A stretch of DNA of 20,828 nucleotides. Source: CAYMFD01 sp964389475. GTDB lineage: Bacteria > Bacteroidota > Bacteroidia > Chitinophagales > Saprospiraceae. The translations under genes were made by a program, and so were the position numbers. The stretch lies in the NCBI GenBank assembly GCA_964389475.1, contig CAYMFD010000068.1, positions 1-20,828 on the forward strand, read 5' to 3'. Under the pieces are notes generated by a model. That model did not search any database. It saw nothing but the letters and a program-made list of their open reading frames with translations, and was not told the DNA's origin. Each line of letters begins with the position of its first letter. The stretch's first letter is position 1. Positions 13,331 to 20,828 of this stretch are shown here, piece after piece.

Positions 13331-16189
13331 ATGGATTATAACCCAGGGGAGATTGAAGCAAGGTGGAAAAAATTCTGGAAAGAGAATGACACCTACAAGG
13401 TCAGCAATGATAGTGATAAGCCAAAATACTACGTGCTGGACATGTTTCCCTATCCCAGTGGCGCAGGTCTCCATGTGGGTCACCCGCTAGGCTACATAGC
13501 CTCAGATATCTTTGCAAGGTACAAGGTACAGAAGGGGTTTAATGTCCTCCACCCTATGGGGTATGATGCCTTTGGCCTACCCGCAGAGCAGTACGCTATA
13601 CAGACGGGTGTACACCCAGCAAAGAGTACTGACCACAATATAGCGCAGTACCGAAAGCAACTCGACAACATAGGTTTTAACTATGACTGGTCTCGTGCCG
13701 TCAAGACGAGTGACCCCAACTACTACAAGTGGACGCAGTGGATCTTTATCAAACTATTTGACCACTACTACGATACCACGCTAGACAAGGCTCAGCCAGT
13801 CACTAAGCTGATCGCTGATCTAGAGGCAGGTGGTAGTGATGGTGTCACCGCTGTCAACTCACAGTCAGAGACCTTCTCTGCCGACGAATGGCAACAGATG
13901 ACGGCTAAAGAAAAGGACGACATCTTAATGAACTATCGTCTAGCCTACCGTAAGCTCAGCTATGTCAACTGGTGCGAGGAGCTAGGCACCGTACTAGCTA
14001 ACGATGAGGTAAAGGACGGCGTCTCTGAGCGAGGCGGTTATCCTGTCGAAAAGCGAGCTATGCGCCAGTGGAGTCTACGGATTACAGCCTACGCCGAGCG
14101 GCTACTGAGCAGCCTGGAGGCACTAGAGTGGAGCGATGCCCTTAAGGCCTCACAGCGCAACTGGATAGGTAAGTCTACAGGCGCGAGGGTCTACTTCGCT
14201 ATCGATCAACACGACCACAATATCGAGATCTTCACCACTAGACCTGACACGATTTATGGAGCCACCTTTATGGTGATGGCACCAGAGCACGACCTAGTCG
14301 ATGAGATCACAACCGCTAGCCAAAAAGAAGCTGTAGACAACTATAAGAAGTACGTAGACAGCCGTAGCGAACGAGAACGTATGGCCGATGTCAATACAGT
14401 CACAGGCGCTGATACAGGTGCAAAAGCCGTACATCCCCTAACGGGAGACCTAGTACCCATATACATCAGTGAGTACGTCCTAGCAGACTATGGCACGGGA
14501 GCTATCATGGCTGTACCCAGTGATGACGACCGTGATCAGCGATTTGCCCAGCACTTCGGCTTACCGATCATACCCGTCGTCGATAAAACGGCCTACCCAG
14601 ATGCATCGACGCATGACAAGGTGGGCACCATCATCAACAGCGACCTCATTAATGGCCTAGAAGTCAAGGATGCCATCGCCAAGATGATCAACATCCTAGA
14701 AGAAAAAGGCATCGGCTCGGGCCAGGTCAACTACCGCCTCCGTGATGCTAACTACAGCAGACAGCGCTACTGGGGCGAGCCCTTCCCTATCTATTACGAT
14801 GAAGATGGTGTAGCGCATACTGATGACGTTGCGAACCTCCCTATCGAACTACCCGACCTAGAAGACTTCAAGCCCGCAGCTGGTGGACAGAGCCCGCTAG
14901 CACGAGTGACCGACTGGGTACATCCGAGACCGGGCATCACGAGAGAAACCGATACGATGCCTGGCTTTGCCGGTAGTAGCTGGTACTTTCTCCGCTACAT
15001 GGATGCTGATAACCCAGATGCCTTTGCTGGTGAGCAAGCGCTGGACTATTGGGAAAATGTAGACCTATACGTCGGTGGTACCGAGCACGCAGTCGGACAC
15101 CTTATGTATAGCCGCTTCTGGCACAAGTTCCTCTATGATCTAGGACAAGTAAAAAGCACCGAACCCTTTAAGCGACTCGTCAATCAAGGGATGATACAAG
15201 GCGTCATCGAATACATCTATCTACAAAAAGATAGAGAAGACGGTGTATCAAGATTCTACAGCGCTGACTTGGCTGAGCAAATGACCTCAACAGAGTTCGC
15301 CAAGATACCCGTCCACATAGATAATGTATCGGACTATGGATCAGACGATAGCCACAAGAACTTAGAGGATATAAAGGCCTTCATCAAATGGAGACCTGAG
15401 TACAAGCAAGCTAAATTTAACAGTAAGGAGGGCATCTTTCAGAACGGTCTATTCAGCTCCAAGGAAGGCGGACAGGATATGATCTTTAAGACCAAGTCAG
15501 AGGTCGGTAAGATGAGCAAGCGTTACTACAACGTCGTCAATCCTGATACCGTCGTGGAAGCTTATGGTGCAGACTGCTTCCGTATGTACGAAATGTTCCT
15601 AGGGCCTATAGAGCAGAGCAAACCCTGGGATATCAATGGTATAGAAGGTGTCAGCAAGTTCTTGCGCAAGTTCTGGAGCCTGTATGTCTCTAACGATGAA
15701 ACGATCGTCGTAGATGAGCCCGCAAGTAAGGATGAACTCAAGTTACTACATACCGTCATTAAGAAGGTGAATGACGACATCCAGAAGTTTAGCTTCAACA
15801 CCTGTATCTCCGCTTTTATGGTATGTGTGAATGAACTGAGAAAGCAAAAATGTCACAAGCGTGAAGTCTTAAAGCCGCTCGTCCAGTTGATCGCACCCTT
15901 TGCCCCCTTCATGGCAGAGGAACTATATCATAGGCTGGGACATGCTGATAGTATACATCACAGCACCTACCCTCAGCATGACGAACAATACCTCAAAAGC
16001 GACGAGCAAATCTATCCCGTCTGTATTAACGGTAAGAAGCGAGAAGAACTAGCCGTTGCCAGTGGTACACCTAATGCGGAAGTTGAGGCTGCCGTTCTAG
16101 CCATGCAGACCGTACAAAAATGGATGGACGGCAAACCAGCGAAGCGAGTCATCGTGGTACCAGGAAGAATGATCAATATCGTTATCTAA
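13331..16189 (+). CDS. leuS: Leucyl-tRNA synthetase
   Basis: LeuRS charges tRNA-Leu with leucine. The protein has 952 residues. The class I signature HIGH is HVGH at 48-51 in PYPSGAGLHVGHPLGY, and the KMSKS loop is KMSKR at 727-731. The CP1 editing domain contains TTRPDTIYGATFMVMAPEH, TGAKAVHPLTGD and AVPSDDDRDQRFA (threonine-rich hydrolytic pocket with the conserved Asp). GFAGSSWYFLRYMD and EHAVGHLMYSRFWHKFLYD lead into the catalytic core, followed by the anticodon-binding domain and a short C-terminal domain. An insertion between the core and the KMSKS loop (about 640-720) is usual in Bacteroidota enzymes. The TAA stop overlaps the stop of the convergent permease gene by 2 bases (CTAA shared). 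Confidence 0.97.
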   Translation: MDYNPGEIEARWKKFWKENDTYKVSNDSDKPKYYVLDMFPYPSGAGLHVGHPLGYIASDIFARYKVQKGFNVLHPMGYDAFGLPAEQYAIQTGVHPAKSTDHNIAQYRKQLDNIGFNYDWSRAVKTSDPNYYKWTQWIFIKLFDHYYDTTLDKAQPVTKLIADLEAGGSDGVTAVNSQSETFSADEWQQMTAKEKDDILMNYRLAYRKLSYVNWCEELGTVLANDEVKDGVSERGGYPVEKRAMRQWSLRITAYAERLLSSLEALEWSDALKASQRNWIGKSTGARVYFAIDQHDHNIEIFTTRPDTIYGATFMVMAPEHDLVDEITTASQKEAVDNYKKYVDSRSERERMADVNTVTGADTGAKAVHPLTGDLVPIYISEYVLADYGTGAIMAVPSDDDRDQRFAQHFGLPIIPVVDKTAYPDASTHDKVGTIINSDLINGLEVKDAIAKMINILEEKGIGSGQVNYRLRDANYSRQRYWGEPFPIYYDEDGVAHTDDVANLPIELPDLEDFKPAAGGQSPLARVTDWVHPRPGITRETDTMPGFAGSSWYFLRYMDADNPDAFAGEQALDYWENVDLYVGGTEHAVGHLMYSRFWHKFLYDLGQVKSTEPFKRLVNQGMIQGVIEYIYLQKDREDGVSRFYSADLAEQMTSTEFAKIPVHIDNVSDYGSDDSHKNLEDIKAFIKWRPEYKQAKFNSKEGIFQNGLFSSKEGGQDMIFKTKSEVGKMSKRYYNVVNPDTVVEAYGADCFRMYEMFLGPIEQSKPWDINGIEGVSKFLRKFWSLYVSNDETIVVDEPASKDELKLLHTVIKKVNDDIQKFSFNTCISAFMVCVNELRKQKCHKREVLKPLVQLIAPFAPFMAEELYHRLGHADSIHHSTYPQHDEQYLKSDEQIYPVCINGKKREELAVASGTPNAEVEAAVLAMQTVQKWMDGKPAKRVIVVPGRMINIVI

Positions 16190-17187
16190 GTTAATGATGA
16201 ATTGGGGCTGGTGATCAGATACAAGACGTCAGCGATCATATTGATTACTACGAAGACAGCACTGATAAAGAGGGCACAACCGAGCACCACAGGTATATCG
16301 TAATTAAGCAAGGCAGAGATCGTCAAGTCTCCTACACCTCTAAAGCTAAAGACCCGCTCTACGAAAAAGGCACCTGCCAAGAGTGAGGCTAGGTAGCCCG
16401 TTACTGACGTTATCACCGGATTAAGGCTATTAGGAAAGGCATGGCGCCACATAATCGACTTAATAGCCAATCCCTTGGACTTGGCGGTCTTTACGAAATC
16501 ACTAGATAACACGTCAATCATCGTACTGCGGGTGAGCTGCGTGATCACAGCGACGGGTCGTATACCTAGAGCTATGGCCGGTAACACCAGGTGAGACCAT
16601 GCGAGATACTCATTACCCATATCATCAATAGCAAACCAACCACCTTGTATGGGTAAACCCGTTAAGCCGCCCAATAAATAGCCAAAGATAAGGGCTAACA
16701 CAATACTAGAGACGTAACTAGGCACAGATATACCGATGGTAGATAGTACCACAATACAGCTATCCAGCCATCTCCCCTTCCTAGCAGCTGCTGCCACACC
16801 CAGCGGTATACCTATCGCTATTGCTAGTAACAGGGCCGCCAGCGCCAAGACGACTGTAGACGGTATGGCTTCTGCTAGAAGAGCCCCAACCTCTACGCCT
16901 GTTTGATAACTGGTACCAAAAGAAACTCCTCTGGCATCACTACCACTGCCTATATCTATCGGCAAAAGGTCATCTACATATCGGTAGATCCTAGTAAAAA
17001 CTGACTGATCTAGACCAAGCTCCACGCGTTTGGCCGCAATAGCCTCTTCATCTAGTCGCTGACCAAAGGTAAGCTGAGCAGGATCGATGGGTGCAGAGAA
17101 GAGTAGACCACTTAACAAAACAACAACAGCCAATAGTACTACACCGCCTTGCAATAGTCGCTTGATCAAAAAGCTAAGTAATACCAT
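16186..17187 (-). CDS. ABC transporter permease, OppB/DppB family
   Basis: A 333-residue inner-membrane permease of binding-protein-dependent peptide/nickel-type importers. It has an N-terminal anchor (about 9-30) and a long extracytoplasmic segment (31-105) with the family pattern AAKRVELGLDQ and SFGTSYQTG. Five further hydrophobic helices follow. The cytoplasmic EAA loop, which contacts the ATPase, is at about 229-260 (SDFVKTAKSKGLAIKS, then WRHAFPNSLNPVI). Normally it works with an OppC-type permease, two ATPases and a binding protein; none is encoded in this window, so partners must lie elsewhere. The gene is tail-to-tail with leuS with a 4-base overlap and is separated from rplQ by a terminator, so it needs its own promoter, which I could not identify. 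Confidence 0.92.
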   Translation of the reverse strand: MVLLSFLIKRLLQGGVVLLAVVVLLSGLLFSAPIDPAQLTFGQRLDEEAIAAKRVELGLDQSVFTRIYRYVDDLLPIDIGSGSDARGVSFGTSYQTGVEVGALLAEAIPSTVVLALAALLLAIAIGIPLGVAAAARKGRWLDSCIVVLSTIGISVPSYVSSIVLALIFGYLLGGLTGLPIQGGWFAIDDMGNEYLAWSHLVLPAIALGIRPVAVITQLTRSTMIDVLSSDFVKTAKSKGLAIKSIMWRHAFPNSLNPVITSVTGYLASLLAGAFFVERVFSFRGVGDLTISALLNYDIPVVLGCALFISAVFVVINMIADVLYLITSPNSSLT

Positions 17188-17244
17188 TTCTTACGAATAC
17201 ACCTCTCTGAAAACTAACATGGCAAACAATATACTCCAAAATAG

Positions 17245-17276
17245 AAAAAGAGCCAGCCCTCACGGACTGACTCTTT
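17245..17276 (-). terminator. Intrinsic terminator of the ribosomal protein operon
   Basis: On the minus strand, 25 bases after the rplQ stop, a 13-bp stem forms between 17276-17264 and 17259-17247 (two G-U pairs, 4-base GUGA loop) and runs into TTTTT. It separates rplQ from the permease gene. Confidence 0.88.
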
Positions 17277-17300
17277 CGTATTTTGTAATAGACGAAAAGC

Positions 17301-17768
17301 CTATTCTTCTTCCTGACTAGCTGGAGCAGCAACAGTAGCTGCAGCAGACTTACCGCCACGTCTTCTAGTTTTCTTCTTGCCACCAGCAGACTTCTTAGCA
17401 GCGTAGACATCATTGTAGTCTACTAGCTCTATCATTGCCATCTCTGCAGCATCACCTTTTCTGAAACCCGTCTTGATAATCCGAGTATATCCACCTGGAC
17501 GATCAGCCACTTTCAAACCTATCTCATCAAAAAGTGTCTTAACTGCCTCCTTGTTCTGAAGGTAGCTAAACACGACCCTCCTACTGTGAGTGGTATTGTC
17601 TTTTGACTTAGTAATAAGAGGCTCTACATGTATACGCAGTGCCTTAGCCTTAGCAAGTGTAGTATTGATACGCTTGTGCTCGATCAGAGCGATACTAAGG
17701 TTTTGAAGGAGAGCTTTTCTGTGCCCTTTCTTTCTCTTAAGATGATTAAACTTCTTTCCGTGTCTCAT
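17301..17768 (-). CDS. rplQ: 50S ribosomal protein bL17
   Basis: bL17 is a large-subunit protein near the exit tunnel. The N-terminus MRHGKKFNHLKRKKGHR and the body ALLQNLSIALIEHKRI, TTLAKAKALR, PGGYTRIIKTGFRKGDAAEMAMIEL are diagnostic. At 155 residues it is longer than the E. coli protein because of a Lys/Ala-rich tail (from about 130, GGKKKTRRRGGK then Ala/Glu-rich), common in Bacteroidota. It is the last gene of the operon, 136 bp after rpoA. That gap is unusually long for this block and holds no gene I can see. A strong terminator follows. Confidence 0.97.
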   Translation of the reverse strand: MRHGKKFNHLKRKKGHRKALLQNLSIALIEHKRINTTLAKAKALRIHVEPLITKSKDNTTHSRRVVFSYLQNKEAVKTLFDEIGLKVADRPGGYTRIIKTGFRKGDAAEMAMIELVDYNDVYAAKKSAGGKKKTRRRGGKSAAATVAAPASQEEE

Positions 17769-17904
17769 AGTACATCGGTATTACGACCACTCCTCCTCCT
17801 GTGCAACACTGATTTGGCACCTTATGAAGATCGGTTTGTCAATTTATAGATATGAGCCAACGTACCACATCAAGGGCACGATAATCAGAACGACTCCTTT
17901 ATTA

Positions 17905-18903
17905 TTACTCTTCGTCTAATTTATACTTCGACAGATCCATACCAAAGGTCAAACCTTTGTTCTGCAGCAACTCCTCTATCTCTACTAGAGACTTCTTACC
18001 GAAGTTTCTAAACTTGAGAAGCTCATGCGTATCAAACTTCACTAGTTCACCTAGAGAGTTGATTTTAGCTGCCTTAAGACAGTTATATGCTCTTACTGAT
18101 AGATCGAGATCTTCAAGCGAAGTCTTAAGCAACTTACGCATGTGTAAGATATGCTCATCAACTATATTATCCTCACGACTGCTCGCATCGTCAAATGTGA
18201 TGTTCTCGTCCGTGATCAACATTAGATGTTGGATCAGAATTCTACTTGCTTCTTTAACAGCCTCCTCAGGATGAATAGTACCATCCGTCGTTACGTCTAT
18301 GTTGAGCTTCTCGTAATCCGTACGTTGACCTACACGCGTATTCTCGATGCTATATGCAACGTTTTTGATAGGTGTGTAGATCGCATCAACTGGTATTACA
18401 CCGATAGGCGCATCCTTAGGCAAGTTCTCATCTGCAGGAACATAACCTCTACCCTTCGATACAGTCAACTCTACCTCAAGACTTACGCTTGACTCCATAT
18501 GGCAAATAATGTGATCAGGGTTCATCACCTTGAATACATTGTTGTGTGCCTCTATATCACCAGCAGTAAAAGTATCCTTACCGCTTAACGTAAGGTACAC
18601 CTTCTCATCAGCATCTTCCTCCGTCTCATTGAGTGCCTTAAGTCTAACCTGCTTAAGATTAAGTATGATATCAACTACGTCCTCAACAACACCAGGTATG
18701 GTGCTAAACTCGTGATCTACACCAGCAACACGCAAAGCGCTGATAGCATAACCCTCTAGGCTAGAGAGTAGCACACGACGTAGTGAATTACCGATTGTCT
18801 GACCGAAGCCAGGCTCTAATGGTCTAAACTCGAAAGTACCTTGAAAATCATCTGCTTTCTGTAGTATGATTTTATCTGGCTTCTGAAAATTGAGTATGCT
18901 CAT
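17905..18903 (-). CDS. rpoA: RNA polymerase alpha subunit
   Basis: The alpha dimer nucleates RNA polymerase assembly, and its C-terminal domain contacts upstream DNA and activators. The N-terminal domain shows FEFRPLEPGFGQTIGNSLRRVLLSSLEGYAIS (about 25-56), the classic dimerisation motif. The C-terminal domain (about 260-325) shows LSVRAYNCLKAAKINSLGEL and FRNFGKKSLVEIEELL, including the DNA-contact residues. The 332 residues match Bacteroidota alpha subunits. It lies 68 bp downstream of rpsD, and the gap contains a terminator-like hairpin, so its output may be lower than that of the upstream ribosomal genes or set by read-through. Confidence 0.98.
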   Translation of the reverse strand: MSILNFQKPDKIILQKADDFQGTFEFRPLEPGFGQTIGNSLRRVLLSSLEGYAISALRVAGVDHEFSTIPGVVEDVVDIILNLKQVRLKALNETEEDADEKVYLTLSGKDTFTAGDIEAHNNVFKVMNPDHIICHMESSVSLEVELTVSKGRGYVPADENLPKDAPIGVIPVDAIYTPIKNVAYSIENTRVGQRTDYEKLNIDVTTDGTIHPEEAVKEASRILIQHLMLITDENITFDDASSREDNIVDEHILHMRKLLKTSLEDLDLSVRAYNCLKAAKINSLGELVKFDTHELLKFRNFGKKSLVEIEELLQNKGLTFGMDLSKYKLDEE

Positions 18904-18924
18904 TACTAAGGGTTACGGTCTGTC

Positions 18925-18962
18925 AAAAAAAAAGAGAAGGGAGTATCTCTAAGAGACCTCCC
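18925..18962 (-). terminator. Terminator-like hairpin between rpsD and rpoA
   Basis: On the minus strand GGGAG (18962-18958) pairs with CTCCC (18943-18939) and TCTC (18956-18953) with GAGA (18949-18946), around a 3-base loop with a small internal bulge. TTCTC and nine T (18933-18925) follow. The stem is moderate and the T-run begins five bases after it, so partial termination is more likely than a full stop. Confidence 0.5.
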
Positions 18963-18971
18963 GAAGCACTA

Positions 18972-19583
18972 CTACTTAGAGTAAAGCTCTACAATCAACT
19001 GCTCGTTGATATTTTCTGGTATTGATTCTCGCTCTGGATACTGAAGGAACGTTCCTTCTAGTCTTTCAGGATTCCACTCAACCCATGGAAACTTCCTTAC
19101 GTCAGACTTAGCAGCAAGGTTATCTACAATGAAGTCTAAGTGACGCGACTTATTTCTAACAGAAATAACATCACCCGGCTTGAGCTGGCAAGAAGGGATA
19201 TTTGTCAATTTGCCATTAACAAGGATGTGCTTGTGACTAACCATCTGTCTAGCACCCCGACGCGTCGTCGCAAGACCTAACCTAAAAACTGTGTTATCAA
19301 GACGAGCTTCTAAAAACTTAAGCAACAACTCACCTGTAACACCTTTCTTGCTACTCGCAAACTTGAAGAGATTACGGAACTGCTTTTCAAGAACACCGTA
19401 AGTGTACTTAGCCTTCTGCTTCTCTCTTAACTGCATTGAGTAGTCAGACTTCTGTCTTCTTCTACGGTTTGGTCCGTGCTGACCAGGTCCGTACTTTCTT
19501 CTCTCGAAAGCACGATCGTAACCGTAAATTGACTCTCCAAATGCTCTAGACTTCTTAGTCTTGGGTCCTGTATATCTTGCCAT
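18972..19583 (-). CDS. rpsD: 30S ribosomal protein uS4
   Basis: uS4 is a primary 16S rRNA binder that starts 30S body assembly and, in several bacteria, represses its own operon. It begins MARYTGPKTKKSRAFGE and has the S4 RNA-binding domain (FLEARLDNTVFRLGLATT, about 90-107; QMVSHKHILVNGKLTNIPS). It has 203 residues, the usual length. The N-terminal cysteines that bind zinc in some species are absent, so this is the C-minus form. It follows rpsK by 33 bp. Confidence 0.98.
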   Translation of the reverse strand: MARYTGPKTKKSRAFGESIYGYDRAFERRKYGPGQHGPNRRRRQKSDYSMQLREKQKAKYTYGVLEKQFRNLFKFASSKKGVTGELLLKFLEARLDNTVFRLGLATTRRGARQMVSHKHILVNGKLTNIPSCQLKPGDVISVRNKSRHLDFIVDNLAAKSDVRKFPWVEWNPERLEGTFLQYPERESIPENINEQLIVELYSK

Positions 19584-19616
19584 TCTCTCTGTAATTATGT
19601 AGCGACTAAACGCTAA

Positions 19617-20003
19617 TTATACCCGACGCTTCTTAGGTGGACGGCAACCATTGTGTGGTATAGGAGTGATGTCTTTGATCTTAGTAACCTTGATACCAGA
19701 GGCATCAACAGCTCTAATCGCAGCTTCGCGACCAGCACCAGGACCCTTTACATAGACTGTAGCAGACCTCATACCAGCTTCGTAAGCAACACCAGCTGCA
19801 TCAGCAGCAGCAACTTGCGCTGCATACGGTGTATTCTTCTTACTACCACGGAAACCACCTTTACCAGCACTAGACCAGCTAATGGTCTGACCAGCCTTAT
19901 TGGTCATAGTAACGATCACGTTATTGAAACTAGCCTGGATGTGTGCCATCCCCTCTGAATCAACCTTGACGTTACGCTTTTTTTGTTTTCTTGCCTTCGA
20001 CAT
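19617..20003 (-). CDS. rpsK: 30S ribosomal protein uS11
   Basis: uS11 lies in the 30S platform and contacts the mRNA exit region. The 128 residues include AHIQASFNNVIVTMTNKAGQ (about 20-39), SSAGKGGFRGSKKNTPYAAQ, YVKGPGAGREAAIRA and the C-terminal DITPIPHNGCRPPKKRRV, all diagnostic. It is in the operon between rpsM (27 bp) and rpsD (33 bp). Confidence 0.98.
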   Translation of the reverse strand: MSKARKQKKRNVKVDSEGMAHIQASFNNVIVTMTNKAGQTISWSSAGKGGFRGSKKNTPYAAQVAAADAAGVAYEAGMRSATVYVKGPGAGREAAIRAVDASGIKVTKIKDITPIPHNGCRPPKKRRV

Positions 20004-20030
20004 ATCTCTATTATTTAAGCTGGATCAAGA

Positions 20031-20408
20031 TTACTTAGTAGCCTTCTTCTTGTTAGCAACAGTCTTCTTCTTCCCTTTACGAGTCCGTGCATTGGTCTGC
20101 GTACGCTGACCTCTTAACGGCAAACCCTTTCTATGACGTAGACCACGATAGCAAGCGATGTCCATCAAACGCTTGATATTAGTCTGCACCTCACTTCTAA
20201 GCTCACCCTCTACGGTATGATCATTCTGGATAACTCCAGATATCTGCTTGATGTTATCGTCTGTCCAATCCTGGATCTTAGTGTTACCATCGATACCTAG
20301 ATCTTCTAGTATCTCAACAGCTTTACTACGACCAATACCATAGATATAGGTAAGTCCAATAATTCCTCGCTTATTCTTAGGTAAATCTACCCCTGCAATC
20401 CTTGCCAT
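20031..20408 (-). CDS. rpsM: 30S ribosomal protein uS13
   Basis: uS13 is in the 30S head and bridges to the 50S subunit. The 125 residues start MARIAGVDLPKNKRGIIGLTYIYGIG. They include the helix-two-turn-helix segment and the basic tail RHRKGLPLRGQRTQTNARTR, with a Lys-rich end that contacts P-site tRNA. It lies 14 bp after rpmJ and 27 bp before rpsK. Confidence 0.98.
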   Translation of the reverse strand: MARIAGVDLPKNKRGIIGLTYIYGIGRSKAVEILEDLGIDGNTKIQDWTDDNIKQISGVIQNDHTVEGELRSEVQTNIKRLMDIACYRGLRHRKGLPLRGQRTQTNARTRKGKKKTVANKKKATK

Positions 20409-20422
20409 AACTTATCTATTTA

Positions 20423-20539
20423 CTACCCTTGTCGTTGCTTAAACTTAGGATTCTTCTTGTTGATGATATACAGCTTGCCTTTACGTCGGACAATCTTACA
20501 ATCAGCAGATCTCTTCTTGATAGATGCTCTTACTTTCAT
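20423..20539 (-). CDS. rpmJ: 50S ribosomal protein bL36
   Basis: A 38-codon gene in the gap between infA and rpsM. Translation from the ATG at 20539 gives MKVRASIKKRSADCKIVRR, then KGKLYIINKKNPKFKQRQG and TAG, the full length of bL36. Compared with E. coli bL36 (Cys11, Cys14, Cys27, His33 binding zinc) only Cys14 remains, with Ser11, Asn27 and Phe33 at the others. This is a zinc-independent C-minus form. It lies 17 bp after infA and 14 bp before rpsM. Confidence 0.97.
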   Translation of the reverse strand: MKVRASIKKRSADCKIVRRKGKLYIINKKNPKFKQRQG

Positions 20540-20556
20540 CGTAATTTGATTTACTA

Positions 20557-20775
20557 CTATTTATAGCGGTAGGTAATTCTTCCTCTGGTCAGATCATAAG
20601 GACTCATCTCTACAGCCACCTTATCACCAGGCAATATCCGTATGTAATTCATACGCATCTTACCTGAGATGGTTGCAACGATCAAGTGATCATTCTCTAA
20701 CCTGACACGAAACATTGCATTAGACAATGCCTCGTCGATCACTCCATCTTGCTTTATTAACTCTTGTTTACCCAT
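20557..20775 (-). CDS. infA: Translation initiation factor IF-1
   Basis: IF-1 occupies the 30S A site during initiation. The 72-residue OB-fold protein has KQDGVIDEALSNAMFRVRL, HLIVATISGKMRMNYIRILPG and the C-terminal DLTRGRITYRYK, all diagnostic and of normal length. It is the first gene of the visible operon on the minus strand. The 53 bases upstream (20776-20828) contain no recognisable gene end or clear promoter; in Bacteroidota secY and map often precede it, so they may lie beyond the window. Confidence 0.97.
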   Translation of the reverse strand: MGKQELIKQDGVIDEALSNAMFRVRLENDHLIVATISGKMRMNYIRILPGDKVAVEMSPYDLTRGRITYRYK

Positions 20776-20828
20776 GCCAAAATTTCGGAGTGCAAATATC
20801 TAACTATTTACTGGAATATCAAGGAGTG

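Noticed and set aside
15509..15523. KMSKR instead of KMSKS in LeuRS as a functional defect
   Set aside because: The last position of this loop varies among class I synthetases and the surrounding residues are fully conserved; I believe this form is ordinary in Bacteroidota.
16186..16189. Overlap of the leuS and permease stop codons as a regulatory signal
   Set aside because: A 4-base tail-to-tail overlap (CTAA serving both strands) is a common result of compact packing.
20423..20539. Loss of zinc ligands in bL36 as a defect
   Set aside because: C-minus bL36 proteins are normal in many bacteria, and the length and remaining residues fit a functional protein.

Overview
This window looks like a draft chromosome segment from a member of the Bacteroidota. 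The support is the alpha-type ribosomal block infA-rpmJ-rpsM-rpsK-rpsD-rpoA-rplQ on the minus strand, a Bacteroidota-style leucyl-tRNA synthetase, several TAnnTTTG (-7) promoter elements, and an almost complete lack of Shine-Dalgarno sequences. I cannot place it more precisely from sequence alone. A Saprospiria-like lineage would fit, but that is a guess. A run of 100 N inside purB shows this is a scaffolded assembly.

Layout. (1) 2-3715, plus strand: glycerol catabolism, with glpK (5' end cut by the window edge), glpD, and an HD-domain phosphohydrolase whose start overlaps the end of glpD. (2) 3711-4041: gene-free DNA holding a compound palindromic repeat, two ~117 bp copies plus a 44-bp-period tandem section. 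(3) 4079-9012, plus strand: a GT2 glycosyltransferase, then pfkA-ppk1-purB as a tight run joining glycolysis, polyphosphate synthesis and purine synthesis. (4) 9013-11414: an accessory island. It has an AAA ATPase with a C-terminal PD-(D/E)XK-like domain, preceded by a very regular array of palindromes, then a Phd/VapC toxin-antitoxin pair with its own perfect 15-bp inverted repeat over the predicted promoter. (5) 11507-13257: a DUF1569 protein and, convergent with it, a membrane di-iron hydroxylase resembling alkylglycerol monooxygenase. (6) 13331-16189: leuS. (7) 16186-17187, minus strand: a lone OppB/DppB-type permease whose stop codon overlaps the leuS stop. (8) 17245-20775, minus strand: infA, rpmJ, rpsM, rpsK, rpsD, rpoA, rplQ and a strong terminator, with a second terminator-like hairpin between rpsD and rpoA. 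The last 53 bases (20776-20828) lie upstream of infA and show no identifiable gene.

The most unusual signal is at 9046-9219. Three dyad sites, AAGTACAG-N16-CTGTACTT, plus a fourth half-site recur every 52-53 bp, close to five helical turns, immediately before the ATPase start. The third site differs by one C-to-T change, and this change creates a perfect Bacteroidota -7 box. Both transcription units of the island therefore appear to have their promoter inside a palindrome, which suggests autoregulation, or sites recognised by the ATPase/nuclease-like protein itself. The second notable signal is the palindromic element at 3711-4041. It has two hairpin types whose 13-bp cores are reverse complements of one another.
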